Positions 26,101 through 37,900 are shown, counted from the stretch's first letter. The stretch: 64,000 nt of DNA from Lingula anatina (GCF_001039355.2 NW_019775474.1:199325-263324); one strand, 5' to 3'. The notes: generated by a model not told the origin, from the sequence alone. Translations and numbers: made by a program.

Positions 26101-27485
26101 TATACTCACATGCCTGTTATCTCATTGTTAGGGATGCTTTGAATTGACTCTCTGATATAGGGATAATTATGCTAACACGCCTGTTATCCCATTGTTGGGG
26201 AAGCTTTGAGTACACTCTTTGATGCAATAATAGATATTTATTTTATTTCATTATTTCGGTGCTAGTAAGTTATGCTATATCTGTGACCCAGCAAGTATGT
26301 AATACATATGTGCATGAATAGCAAGAACAATATACCCTCACACCCACTTCTGCCCTATAGCATTGTACTAAATACATGTACACTGTATAATTACATACCC
26401 AGGGTATTTTTTCCAACAGCTTTATATGATAGTGTTTGGATTAATTATTACTCTAATTTGTACAGGGTTATTTCAACCTGGAGTACCTGCCACTGAAGGT
26501 CGGTGAAGAGACAGCCGAGCTGAACTTCATCAGTAATGATCTGGGTCAGTACAACTACATCCTGGTTCTGAAGGCTGCCCCAGCAGGACCAGAGAAGGCA
26601 CTGTACTTCCGCTCCTGTCTGGGTCTCAACCAGGTGCAGCAGGCGCGATTCCTGAACTTTGCCAAAAGTAAAACAGACTATGCTTGCAAGGTGAGTTTAT
26701 GGCTATGTGGAGTTTTTGTTCCTTTATGAAGGATGAAATTGTTTAGAAAGTTTGAAAAAACTACATGTATTTTTTTTTTTTTTTTATTTATTTATTTATT
26801 ATTATTATTTTTTTTTTTTTGCACATTAATAGGTTTCAAACATATTTTTCACAAAAGTGTACCGGCCATTCTTTGTTTAATGACTCAAAATCAAATTTCT
26901 TGTCATATTTTTAATTCTTTAATCACCGACAAAGTTTTGAAATTCATTTTGGTATCAAAAGTGTCAATTTAACCCAAAGTTTGATAAATCTACTTTCAGA
27001 TTGACAATCCAGATTTTCACTGTGAAAAGAGCGTGCCAGCTGCTCCAGGATCAAGTGGTGGAACCTGGGTTGCCTTGGATGTCACTTATGAACCTTCACG
27101 CATAGGAGAGTCAAGAGGAACCCTGACCATCACCTCACCCACTGGAGGGGACTACACATTCCCATTATTCGGCACAGCCATTCCTCCAAAACCACAGGGT
27201 CCCTTCATTATAAAGGCTGGCTCAACAACATCCATCACATTCCGCAATGTATTCATGCACACGACGCCGTTCACATTCCAGGTGGATAACCCATTATTCC
27301 ATGTGACAAAATCAGGAGAAAATATCCGTTCACGGAAAGACCATCGTATTGTAGTTGGCTTTGATGGCAATGACAGTGGCACCAAGGCAGCAGTAATGGG
27401 GAAATTGATTGTGACATGTGCACGGTCAGCAGGAGGGTCATCCAATGTCCAGTGGGTGTATTATTTGAAGGGGATTACACCTTAA
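23110..27485 (+). CDS. HYDIN: HYDIN last eight exons, second copy (probable alternative haplotype)
   Basis: Exons: 23110-23279, 23622-23757, 24118-24411, 24874-25037, 25319-25469, 25801-26031, 26466-26690, 27000-27485 (TAA). Every exon has the same length and phase as its partner in the full gene. My codon-by-codon reading finds about 50 differences, all synonymous, so the encoded 618 residues are identical. No exon 25 counterpart, promoter or start lies upstream: 22362-22762 is unrelated sequence. As drawn this would be a 5'-truncated gene copy. The flanking Ns argue that it is the other allele. If it is a true duplicate it has been under strong constraint. The polyadenylation signal is at 28059-28064. 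Confidence 0.88.
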
Positions 27486-29184
27486 GGAAAAGATCATTAT
27501 GTTTTTTCCGCAAAGACTTTTTACACAATTTCAGTGTCAGAACTCAATGAACTTTAACAACAAGAAACGTCCCAAACACTTGAATTGCTCAAAGACTCAG
27601 TTTCCATAGCATTGTAAGACATTATAAAAAGATAAGATTCATTGGGAACCATATAAAGGTACTCTTTCTGTAATTTTCTGGAAAATATATTTATGTATAT
27701 AAACAGACTTTGCATCCAACACAAAAAGAAACAAACTTGCTTAGATTTTTATGATGAATTTAACATAATGTACATTGTGCACATATTCTTTTTAATTCTA
27801 TATTAGTTTTCAATTAATTTCAGAATTGAAATCAGTGGTTTACCATTGTCCGTCCATAGATACTTTTACTACTTTAAAACCGTCCCAAATGTGTAATATA
27901 TACACACTTTTTTCTAACTGACCAAATGTTTTTCATGTTTTTATATCAAAACAATTCTAACAAGGTATTTTTTCCTGTTTGAAATGTTTATTGGTTTGTT
28001 GTAAAATAAATTGTATTTATCAGAGTGACCATATCAGTATATTGTACAAAGTTCAAGCAATAAATGTGTTGTGATTGCTGATATATAGTGGTCTACCTTG
28101 CTCCCCCACCCCCTCCTTTCACACACACACAAACTTGCATTTTTGTTGTGGCTTATGATTATTAATCAGGTGTCATTCCTCTGGTAAATGCGTTGTTATA
28201 ACAACAAGACGGCATCAAAAAGTAATCTTGAAACCTTATTTAACCTACTCAGCAGAACCACTGCTTATATCAAACTGAACGTTTGTCCACGTCACTGAAT
28301 CATCTCATTAATACGACATTCCCCCACGCGGAGAAATATAATATAACGCAAAGAATAAAGTGTTTAAGCACAGTTTGGGGTGTACTGGTACTTATTTACA
28401 TAAGCTCTTTAAACTTGTAATTTTCCTTTTGTTTATGACAGTCTTGAATTATAATCATCAGGTTATAGTATAAGCGGTTGTCAAGCCAAAGGCCATCAGT
28501 TGTAAATGGTTTGCACGGTTGTCCTATTGTTGTCCTAATAATAACCCTATGTTATCATAGTTTCAACTGAACCTGGGTACCTTAATTTTCGATAAAATTG
28601 TTATTAACATATTGCGACTGTCAGATGTCTACGTTGTTGGGGTGCCCTCTAGTTTGCATAAAAAATCAATTTTGCTCTAGTGTCATACAGAAGAATCAAT
28701 CCCTTAGCTTCACCACTGCCGCCTTGCAATGTATTGCAGTTGTGTTGTATTCTACCCATGACTACCCTAGGTTCTAGATTCCGGTATTGCCAGCTCGATC
28801 TTGATTTCATATATAACTCATAGCAGCAATACCAGGTGAAAGTGACTCCAAGGTATATTTAATATTTAACAAACTAACTTTCACGTTGCTCTGACACTCA
28901 GGGTACCCATGATGAGGTGGCAGTTGAAATAAGGGTTGCTTTTGTTAACCAATATATACTCTTTCGTAACCAGATTTTAAGAATGGTATTACCAACTCTG
29001 AATAAAATAAATGTTTGGCGCCGAATTTTCACTATGTCACCCAACAGACATGCGACTATATAAGGTATAAAAGGGATTTAAAGTTAAAGTATTTATGAAG
29101 AAAGCGGTTTTGAATACCAACATAAAGTACCCAACAAAATTCCAACTATATCACGGGCAATAGGCTAATAGTTAACTCTGATGA
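27486..29184. other. 3' UTR and intergenic DNA, second copy
   Basis: No exon is seen. The stretch parallels 18411-19991, with an AATAAA at 28059 and a private 143-bp insertion at 28762-28904. Confidence 0.55.
28762..28904. mobile_element. 143-bp insertion with 8-bp target duplication (MITE-like)
   Basis: The insertion is flanked by the direct repeat ACCCATGA at 28754-28761 and 28905-28912. The other copy has one ACCCATGA at the empty site (near 19687). The ends begin CTACCCTAGG and finish CTCAGGGT, an imperfect terminal inverted repeat. Two internal inverted pairs are visible (GGTATTGC with GCAATACC, GTGAAAGT with ACTTTCAC), so the element could fold into a hairpin. An 8-bp target duplication is typical of hAT transposons. 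There is no coding capacity. Confidence 0.65.
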
Positions 29185-32100
29185 TCAACATGGGATTTTG
29201 TACTCTTCGACATATTTTTTAAAGTGCTTTAAAACTTCGTCTTTAGTCAAGTGATAGCGATTTAGGTCGTACTCGTGGCGTCCATATTTGTTTTTCGGAT
29301 TTTCTTTCACATACGCCTGCATTTTGTCTTTCCCTTGGTCCGTCAGTTCCAGGCCAAAATAATCGTATATTTTCTTCACAGCATCCATGGGCGATGTTAC
29401 GAGGTCGTCATACGCAACGTCGATGAATCTGTGCTCCAGCTCTGGGTGGTGTTTCCTGTAATTCATCATCTGTATTCCACCGTGGCAGAATGAGTTATCC
29501 AAAACCTCTCTGCCAATTTGTTTCAAGTCCACGTCATGTCTCTCATAAGTGAGTAGCTTGAAGTTTTCGCAGACTGAACACAGAGAGGCTACTGTTGTAC
29601 TCGGATTGCGGTAAGTGTGAATGAAGATTGCGTCAGGATACACCTTAAGTGCGACATCCAAATACAGACTGTGGAAACTCTCTTTGAAAACCATCCGCAG
29701 ACCACTGTTCAGAGATTCTGAAACAAAAACAACAACTTGCTTTAATTCTGCCAAAAAGTTTAATTCAGTCATAACTTTGTATAAAATGAACGACGAATTC
29801 TCGTATTTTAAAGGTAAATAGCACTGGTAGAAAATAAGAGAGACATTGTTTATTTATTAACAAAAAGAAGCAGTTATTTGCATGTTTTTATGTAACCGGT
29901 TAGAAACTCACCTCTGCTATGTAATATAAGCTGAGTCTGCTGCTTATGAAAACGATAAGCCTCAAGCATTTCGTCATTCGTTCGCGCCTCCATCCACTTT
30001 ACATACTCTCTACAGTCCGAGAGTTGGAATGCACAATCCTTGAACACACCAATGTTATGGAATAGATAGTAATCTTCTTCGGGGCCGCCTGCTTCAAAGT
30101 GGTGCATGGTTTTGAAATCAGGTCTGGTGGCATGCATTCTGGCTGAATAAAGATTCTTTCAATAAGTATTGAATGCATACTTAAGAATCAGTTACATATT
30201 AGACATTTTTGGCCCATCCAAGTCATATGACAATAACTGTGGAAATAATTTAGACTGATTGTAAAGCAATATCATTTTTAAGTTGCTTACCTTTTGCCTG
30301 TGTAGCTTTCATAATCCGTGGGTCCTCGAAGCCGGTATCAGCATTTACAACTGGTTGCAAAAGTTCATAATACTTGAGGCATGTATTTTGAGGATCAGAG
30401 AATAGGAGCTTTTGGAGGAAAGTGGTTCCAGTGCGACAAGGACCAATAATGAAAATCGGCTTTTTGATAGGGATCTGAAATAGTTTTAACAAGAGCAACA
30501 GTACATAGCATAAGGTCTCAACATATTCAAACTTGTAGTCATATTTATCGCCACTTCGGCTGAGGTTACCCTCTACCAGGGCCACCAAAAGCTTAATTAC
30601 TTTACTAGATATTGACAGATGTCTCACTTTTTTCAACTGTACAACGATAAATTTGGTATGTAATTAATTTCATCACTCATTTGGCCTCTAGATAAGCGTA
30701 GACTGAGGCTGATGTGCTGTTTTGCGGGCCTCAGGAAAGTGATATCGACCACGACATATATACACTCTAATTTCAATTGTTTCCGTTTTACAAGTCATCA
30801 CAACGGCTGTTAAAAGTTTAAAATAGTGCTTTTTATCCCAGAAACCACATCATACATTATGCTATGTGATTGGGCTCCATATAAACATGAATAGGATTTT
30901 CTGTTTAATAACTAATGCAATTTAATGTTTTTTTTTAATCTTTTTCTTGCTCATTGTAATACTTTGTACCAACAGTTAAAAACATTAATTTGTAGACGTG
31001 ATGGTATTTTTATTATGAGTGTATTTATATATCTATTTACCCAGCCTTTTTGTTATGCATGAAAGCCGTGAACAACGAAACATTTTGCAAAATAAATAAA
31101 TAAATAAATGTCATTCGTAGAGAGTAGGATGTTCTAATTTCCACATTAACAGAAAAGCTAATTTCTTTGAGGATGTTACCGCACATTTAAATAATGTAAC
31201 ATACACGTGTGCAAAATGAGAAAAAAAGCTGGCCTGGATTAGTAAATATTTTAAGCGCACATACACTGAGCCTCAAGTGAAAATGAAATATAAATTAGGA
31301 CACAAAGAAACGTGCAGCCCACATGGAACCCATTAACATCACGTACCAATATTTCCGAAAATGTAGACATGCGGGACAAAAATATTACTAGGAAGATACT
31401 CAGAGCATAGTTTTAACATCGTCAGCATGAGGGTCACGAAATATGAGCCATGTTGTCAGTGATAACTGGGTAAATGATAGATCCAGTGTTCAGATAAATT
31501 AAACATCTAGTTTTGCATACTTGACTAAGCTGCTATAATAATTATAAGGACGTCGTTTTTGTCCTTTCAGTCTACCACATGTACATGTATATGTACATAA
31601 GTGAAGAATGAAGACTGCTATTTACAAAGTTGAGACCAATGGTGAAATTTGTTTTGAATTGGCCAAATAAGATTGATTTCGAGTCAAGAATTTCGAAGGT
31701 CTAGAGCACTCGATGGGTAATCGACCTTCCGCTCAGTCTCAAGGTGATGACACTTCGAAAGGCATAAACACAAAATTTTAAGAAAGGGACAAATTTAACC
31801 ATGTATGTCAACAAAACATCCCTTTGGTTCTATAGATGAGGTATATAGGCCTATGCACATGTATACTAACCTTGTTTAAGTCAACTGCCGGCAGTCGTCT
31901 AGATATCGCTAGTCTGTTTTTAAGGACGTCAACCCAGCGTCTTTCTATCCACTGTCTTCCTGCCAAGGTGAAAGCTTTGTCTTCACGAAAGCATCTCAGT
32001 AATAAGGTAAATCCTTCATACCACCAGTGACCGGTGAGTGTATCTGATAACAGCAACTCGCGGTCTTCTTCAGAGAAATGACTCAAAATACTTTCCTCTG

Positions 32101-32400
32101 TGAGAGGAACAGGCGATCCGCGGGACATTATGCAATGTAAACAATTAAAGAGATACGTTTACACGAAAGGCAATACAAGTAGGGCTACATGTACGTATAT
32201 TTCACAAGATTTCCTGTACTTAGCTTACGCTGAGAGAAATTGGTATCAAACAGCTCACCGAGGAAGTCACTTACAACGTAAAATACCTCAGTTATTTGCC
32301 GTACGTCGATGGCAGAGTTTGAGTCCCTGATGCGTCTTAGAATGATAAGGACAGCTCTTTTTATCGCTCGCAAAATAATGTGCATTAACTCAAATGACAT
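29185..32400 (-). CDS. PAPS-dependent sulfotransferase (Sulfotransfer_3-like), complete, 448 aa
   Basis: The enzyme family transfers sulfate from PAPS to an acceptor that cannot be predicted here. Exons in transcript order: 32400-32229, 32097-31871, 30474-30291, 30142-29912, 29717-29185 (TGA). Phases 1, 0, 1, 2 (in codon bases carried over) match at every junction. The 5'-phosphosulfate loop GPCRTGTTFL lies at residues 144-153 and the 3'-phosphate-binding HTYRNPST at 305-312. The N-terminus is hydrophobic and basic (MSFELMHIILRAIKRAVLII) and may be a membrane anchor. Residues before the loop (ESILSHFSEEDR, WWYEGFTLLLRCF) fit the helical lead-in usual for this family. An alternative start at 32128 (MSRGSPVPLTEES) would skip exon 1. 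I prefer the spliced model because its acceptor (CCTCTCACAG) is strong and it gives the usual length. Confidence 0.85.
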
Positions 32401-33057
32401 CGACTAAGTTCGTGACGTGTGACGCAATTTAACGAGTGCAAGGAGTGATGAAAGGATAATTGTTATTGGATGGTGAATGTAAAAATCTAATTGTCCTGTA
32501 AGAGGGCTTGTTAGGATTTAGTTTGGATTTAGATTTATTGCTCATGTACTCTTCCATATATGTCTGAATGTCTGATCATCAGTTGGCCGAAGAAAGAATT
32601 TTGAAAGTAACATCCTCAGTAAGTGGATATTTTTTTTTGAAGAGTAGTGGTGTTTTGAACTATCATCAGTAAAGGGTGTTTTGGCATGAGAATGGGTTAT
32701 GTTACTCAGCGTTTTAAGAATCAATAATTTTCAGAGGACACAAAGATTGATCATTCCTGTATCTTATTCCTCTGGTAAGGGTCCCTCTGACAATCCCATG
32801 GCCAGAATTTCAAGCACATTTTAAACTTCTTATATTTTTTTCTTCATCACATACACAAACTCAAAATTGATCTGTTATTTTAAAGGTTTTATTTTACTAT
32901 ATTTATATAAATCTGTTTTGCACAGAAACTGTTATCTTTTAATTATTCTACTGAGGTTTTATTTGCCGAACATACCTCACTTATTTGTACTGTTTAAGAG
33001 TTTTTATTTTGTGGCAATGAAAAGAAACCGCACCAGTTTATGCAAAACGAGGTGTAT
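31570..33057. repeat. Left copy of a 1.49-kb near-identical direct repeat
   Basis: The stretch matches 33059-34540 with only a few differences: one base (TGGTGAATG against TAGTGAATG), a four-base indel near 32562 and small T-run changes. It contains sulfotransferase exons 1 and 2. The two copies meet at the N at 33058. Confidence 0.93.
32401..33057. other. Upstream flank of the complete sulfotransferase gene
   Basis: No exon is recognised. The region is AT-rich with no repeat of note and would hold the promoter of the minus-strand sulfotransferase. I see no clear TATA box at a sensible distance. The same sequence recurs at 33890-34540. Confidence 0.4.
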
Positions 33058-33058
33058 N
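33058..33058. other. Single-N assembly join
   Basis: The sequence before the N (AACGAGGTGTAT) equals 34529-34540. The sequence after it (GTCTACCACATG) equals 31570-31581. The overlapping ends were laid end to end instead of being merged. Confidence 0.88.
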
Positions 33059-34540
33059 GTCTACCACATGTACATGTATATGTACATAAGTGAAGAATGA
33101 AGACTGCTATTTACAAAGTTGAGACCAATGGTGAAATTTGTTTTGAATTGGCCAAATAAGATTGATTTCGAGTCAAGAATTTCGAAGGTCTAGAGCACTC
33201 GATGGGTAATCGACCTTCCGCTCAGTCTCAAGGTGATGACACTTCGAAAGGCATAAACACAAAATTTTAAGAAAGGGACAAATTTAACCATGTATGTCAA
33301 CAAAACATCCCTTTGGTTCTATAGATGAGGTATATAGGCCTATGCACATGTATACTAACCTTGTTTAAGTCAACTGCCGGCAGTCGTCTAGATATCGCTA
33401 GTCTGTTTTTAAGGACGTCAACCCAGCGTCTTTCTATCCACTGTCTTCCTGCCAAGGTGAAAGCTTTGTCTTCACGAAAGCATCTCAGTAATAAGGTAAA
33501 TCCTTCATACCACCAGTGACCGGTGAGTGTATCTGATAACAGCAACTCGCGGTCTTCTTCAGAGAAATGACTCAAAATACTTTCCTCTGTGAGAGGAACA
33601 GGCGATCCGCGGGACATTATGCAATGTAAACAATTAAAGAGATACGTTTACACGAAAGGCAATACAAGTAGGGCTACATGTACGTATATTTCACAAGATT
33701 TCCTGTACTTAGCTTACGCTGAGAGAAATTGGTATCAAACAGCTCACCGAGGAAGTCACTTACAACGTAAAATACCTCAGTTATTTGCCGTACGTCGATG
33801 GCAGAGTTTGAGTCCCTGATGCGTCTTAGAATGATAAGGACAGCTCTTTTTATCGCTCGCAAAATAATGTGCATTAACTCAAATGACATCGACTAAGTTC
33901 GTGACGTGTGACGCAATTTAACGAGTGCAAGGAGTGATGAAAGGATAATTGTTATTGGATAGTGAATGTAAAAATCTAATTGTCCTGTAAGAGGGCTTGT
34001 TAGGATTTAGTTTGGATTTAGATTTATTGCTCATGTACTCTTCCATGTCTGAATGTCTGATCATCAGTTGGCCGAAGAAAGAATTTTGAAAGTAACATCC
34101 TCAGTAAGTGGATATTTTTTTTGAAGAGTAGTGGTGTTTTGAACTATCATCAGTAAAGGGTGTTTTGGCATGAGAATGGGTTATGTTACTCAGCGTTTTA
34201 AGAATCAATAATTTTCAGAGGACACAAAGATTGATCATTCCTGTATCTTATTCCTCTGGTAAGGGTCCCTCTGACAATCCCATGGCCAGAATTTCAAGCA
34301 CATTTTAAACTTCTTATATTTTTTCTTCATCACATACACAAACTCAAAATTGATCTGTTATTTTAAAGGTTTTATTTTACTATATTTATATAAATCTGTT
34401 TTGCACAGAAACTGTTATCTTTTAATTATTCTACTGAGGTTTTATTTGCCGAACATACCTCACTTATTTGTACTGTTTAAGAGTTTTTATTTTGTGGCAA
34501 TGAAAAGAAACCGCACCAGTTTATGCAAAACGAGGTGTAT
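33059..34540. repeat. Right copy of the 1.49-kb near-identical direct repeat
   Basis: This is the partner of 31570-33057. Its first base corresponds to the last base before the N at 22361 in the left block. The two sequences on either side of the N-bounded insert are therefore adjacent in the intact copy. Confidence 0.93.
33360..33889 (-). CDS. Orphan 5' exons 1 and 2 of the sulfotransferase
   Basis: Exons 33889-33718 and 33586-33360 encode the same 133 N-terminal residues as the complete gene. Nothing downstream on the minus strand continues them before the N at 33058, where sequence of the complete copy begins. If 22361-33058 is removed, exon 2 here splices in phase 0 to 21259-21076 and the gene at 19992 becomes complete (448 codons plus stop). 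I therefore read this as the missing 5' half of the left gene. Confidence 0.8.
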
Positions 34541-34627
34541 TTATAATGCCTGGATTTTTTAATATTCTCGTGCCAACATATGATGAATGGTTGCCTAGGC
34601 ATCTTATGCTTGTTGCATTATTCTAAA
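33890..34627. other. Intergenic DNA between the sulfotransferase 5' end and the flavoenzyme array
   Basis: No exon is seen. The first 650 bases duplicate 32401-33057. The rest is AT-rich with no distinct feature. It would contain the sulfotransferase promoter on one side and the 3' flank of the first flavoenzyme gene on the other. Confidence 0.4.
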
Positions 34628-34962
34628 TCAACCAAAAAAAGAATAACTGTATATGTCAAAAACGCGTCTCAGTAAATCGTCTGTGAACACACCCAAGGGG
34701 TCAAGTGTTTGTCTGATGATTTTGAAAATGGTTAAGTCGAAGCCGTAGCCTCTTCTGATCCGCTGTTTTAGGGATGGGAAATGCAGGAATCCTTTCCCCC
34801 AGTGTGGTAATCCATTTAGGCCGTTCTGATCCCACGCCGTCACAATCTGAAACCACAACGACAATTAAAAAGAAGTTACATTGCTTTGGTATGGCATATC
34901 ATATCTCGTTAAGATGACAAAATAGAAAAAAAACTGTATTCCGTCGATGGTATAAATTAAGA

Positions 34963-34998
<36 letters not shown>

Positions 34999-37900
34999 TA
35001 ATAATAATAATAATAATAGTGGTGGTGTGTGATGAAAAAGTGTTAAGGACTGTTGCAAGTATTTGCGTATTACATGTAACTATGCTCATCGTTTGTGACA
35101 GATTAAACGTTTTAAATTAGCCATATTTTGAGTAAAACATACCTCTGATTGGAATCTATTAGTTTGCCTTACATGATCCGGAGGACCCGGACGTCTGTGC
35201 ACGTGGAAGGATGAGAAGTAGCTGTGATCCACTGTCTGCTTTTGTTTACTCCACCCCAATGGTACCGAACCAGGGCAGATGAGGCAGTCGGTTCCCTTGA
35301 ACCATTTAAAGATGCCCTCCTCCATCGCCTGTACGCCATTCCGGTAAGATGCTTCGTTAAGATACGAAGATAGAACCTGGAGGTGTATAATTGTATAATT
35401 ACGTGTTTTTTTTCAAAGAAAACTTTATTCTTTGCAGTGGTTCACATCTGATATTAAAAAAGGCCATTGTGGTCGAAATCTGATATTCAGATTCTTTAAT
35501 TGTAAAATATTTCACTACTATTGGAGGTTAAGGATTATCTTTGGGCAAATAGTCTCTCACATGAGAAATGTATCAAAATCATGAGCCATTGCATTCGATA
35601 TATTCTATTTGTATATAAAGGTTGTGTATTTGTCGTAAATAATGTACAAAAGAAAGGCGTTTGATGATTCCAAGGCTGTCGTTCGCATGTACATATTATG
35701 CATTTACCTATCATATTCTATATACTGTATATTCAACATTGTATGTGTTATTCCATACAATGATATCCTTTTTATATTTATAACATTATGAAGCTCTTGA
35801 TTGAAGAGTTATCGTTTTTCATTAAGTCTTCCAACATCTTTCACCACCGAACAGCGTGTCTTACCCGAAGAGCCTTCGCTCCTGCGGCGAAAGTCGGGTC
35901 GTTCACCGTGTATTCTATGGTCTTCGCTAGAGAGATAAAAGAGGCTGGGACTTGTATGGCTTGAGTGAGTGGCAACTCGGCGTGAGCAGGGAAAGTTAAC
36001 TGGATTTTGAACGCATCCTAAAATAATGAAGAACAGTTTCATTAGCTATGTTATTGTAATAGACTTGAGAAAATCCTTTGGCTATAGCTACTTATATTTG
36101 TCTGGTCTTACCAACCAATATTTCGTCTGCTTGCAGTCCGACTTCATCAGGGAATGAGGTTGTGATAGGTGTGACAACCTATCACCCCCTCGAGGGGTGA
36201 GGATCTGACCAACTAGCACACCAGAGGGGGTGATAGGTAAACTTAAATTTTGTGTACTACTTTGGAGGCCCCTGCGGCATCAGAGGGTACATTACATGCA
36301 AACTCATTGACAGCAGCAAGTTTAAGTTTGCCACGCCAACCACAGACGCGCAGGCAAGTCAGCCGACTTTTGTGGCCACTGAGGACCAAACGCGATACAG
36401 ACATGCTTAGAGATTTAAGAATGACGCATCGGCTCTAAAACACAGGTTGGTATTATAATAGCTCTGGCAGTTCCAGGATTTTGCTAAGGAGGGCACATAG
36501 AGAGAAGCACTTTGCCTTTCCTCGCTCGGCAAATGTAAACCAGTAGACGTGGACAGGCCGGACAGCTTACTTTAATATGTAAAGGAAAGGAATAAAATAT
36601 AACAAAATTGCTTGATTTTGCTTCGTTTCGCTTGATGTACCTTAATTTATGGAGGAGGATGCTTCCGCTGATAAGGGGGGGGGGGGGGGGGGGGGGGGGG
36701 GTTCGCTGTGTGCACTTCCACCTTATCCGCCATTGAAAGAGGAGATAATGCACGAACACACCTGACTCACAGACACCTTTGTAATGTTTGGAAGATATTG
36801 GGGTCTTTCGTCGTCTACAGTAAACTCCACGGAACCAGAGGCTGGTTTAATAAGCCTAGAAATAAAAAAGGAAGCCATTTTCATCAAAACCATACATTTC
36901 ATCTTAAAACGTATTTGAGATCAAAATAAGCAATTTTGCATAATAGTGTTAATTATTAGCAACGATATTTAAATTTGATAGATCTATTATAAATCAATAT
37001 ACACCGGTTCGTTTTTTCTGAAAATTTACAATACACTCAAACCATTCTGAAAATAATATTCTGGCAATTTTACATTTTCTGATAGGTAGGTGAAATCAAA
37101 TACGTATCTCCACGAAAAAAGCTTTAAAGTAGAGATATTCTTCTAGTGGATTTTACATAATGAAGTGTAAAATTCATAATTCTAACGTATGTAAAATTAA
37201 AATTTCAAATTAAATGAGATAGATTTCTGACATTCTGACGTCATCAGAGCATGGTATTAAGTAGGAGCCACCAGAGTTAGGAATTTAATATTCCATGGGA
37301 AACAAATAAGTGGTCTAGAGAGGCCAATTGGTTAAAATGTGGTTTAAGCCAAAATTTACTTCAACATCACCAAGTCGTTGGCACTATTCCAGGATTGCGG
37401 AACCTTCCCCGTAACAGAGATCACCTTAGCCTCTTCTGCTGTCAGTGAGTTGTACGGAGCGTACATCGCAAATGTCAAGTAGTTGTCTAGTACTGTGTCA
37501 CGGATGAAGTCCGGGTTAAACAGGTTCCTCATTGGTGTGAATACGTTCCGAATGATGACGTCCTCTTGTGGGACAACCTAGATAAATTTATAGCCATAAT
37601 AGTAATAGGATGCTTCAGACCACGTTCAGATTCAGACATCGTAACAGCTGGATCGATCCATCTCTGCTGGGGATTCTCGCTTAAGTCCATTCAGAGTAGT
37701 AAGCTTACCCCCTAGGAACTCGGGGAGGCGTGTCAGAAATTTAAGCTGAATACAGTGATTGTACTTAGGGTGAATCTCCCATAGAGTTGGATCGATCCAG
37801 CTCAGGCCTACCCAACTAACAGTCTCAGCACCAAATGATCCCGAATTCACCGGTAGGTCGGACCACACTACCCGTTTTCAAGGTGTGCGTCAGTACGCAT

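Larger units (their letters stand above)
22763..31570. repeat. Right copy of the 8.7-kb duplicated block
   Basis: This is the partner of 13668-22360. It differs by private insertions (for example 28762-28904), a missing palindrome, and roughly 50 silent but no amino-acid-changing differences in the HYDIN exons. Homology starts at TTAGTGATG and runs up to the point matching the N at 22361. Confidence 0.92.

Noticed and set aside
32098-32128. Start codon MSRGSPVPLTEES as the sulfotransferase N-terminus
   Set aside because: The upstream exon 32229-32400 with GT-AG borders and matching phase gives a longer, family-like N-terminus. The internal start is kept only as an alternative.
34865-35089. 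Isoleucine-rich frame on the minus strand
   Set aside because: It is a translation of the trinucleotide repeat at 34964-35019.
36250-36438. Plus-strand frame and its neighbouring frame reading VYYFGGPCGIRGYITCKL
   Set aside because: Short and unrecognised, inside an intron of a minus-strand gene and next to repeat sequence. It may be transposon debris, but there is no evidence for a gene.
36484-36759. Proline-run frame on the minus strand
   Set aside because: It is a translation of the poly-G tract, with no splice or homology support.
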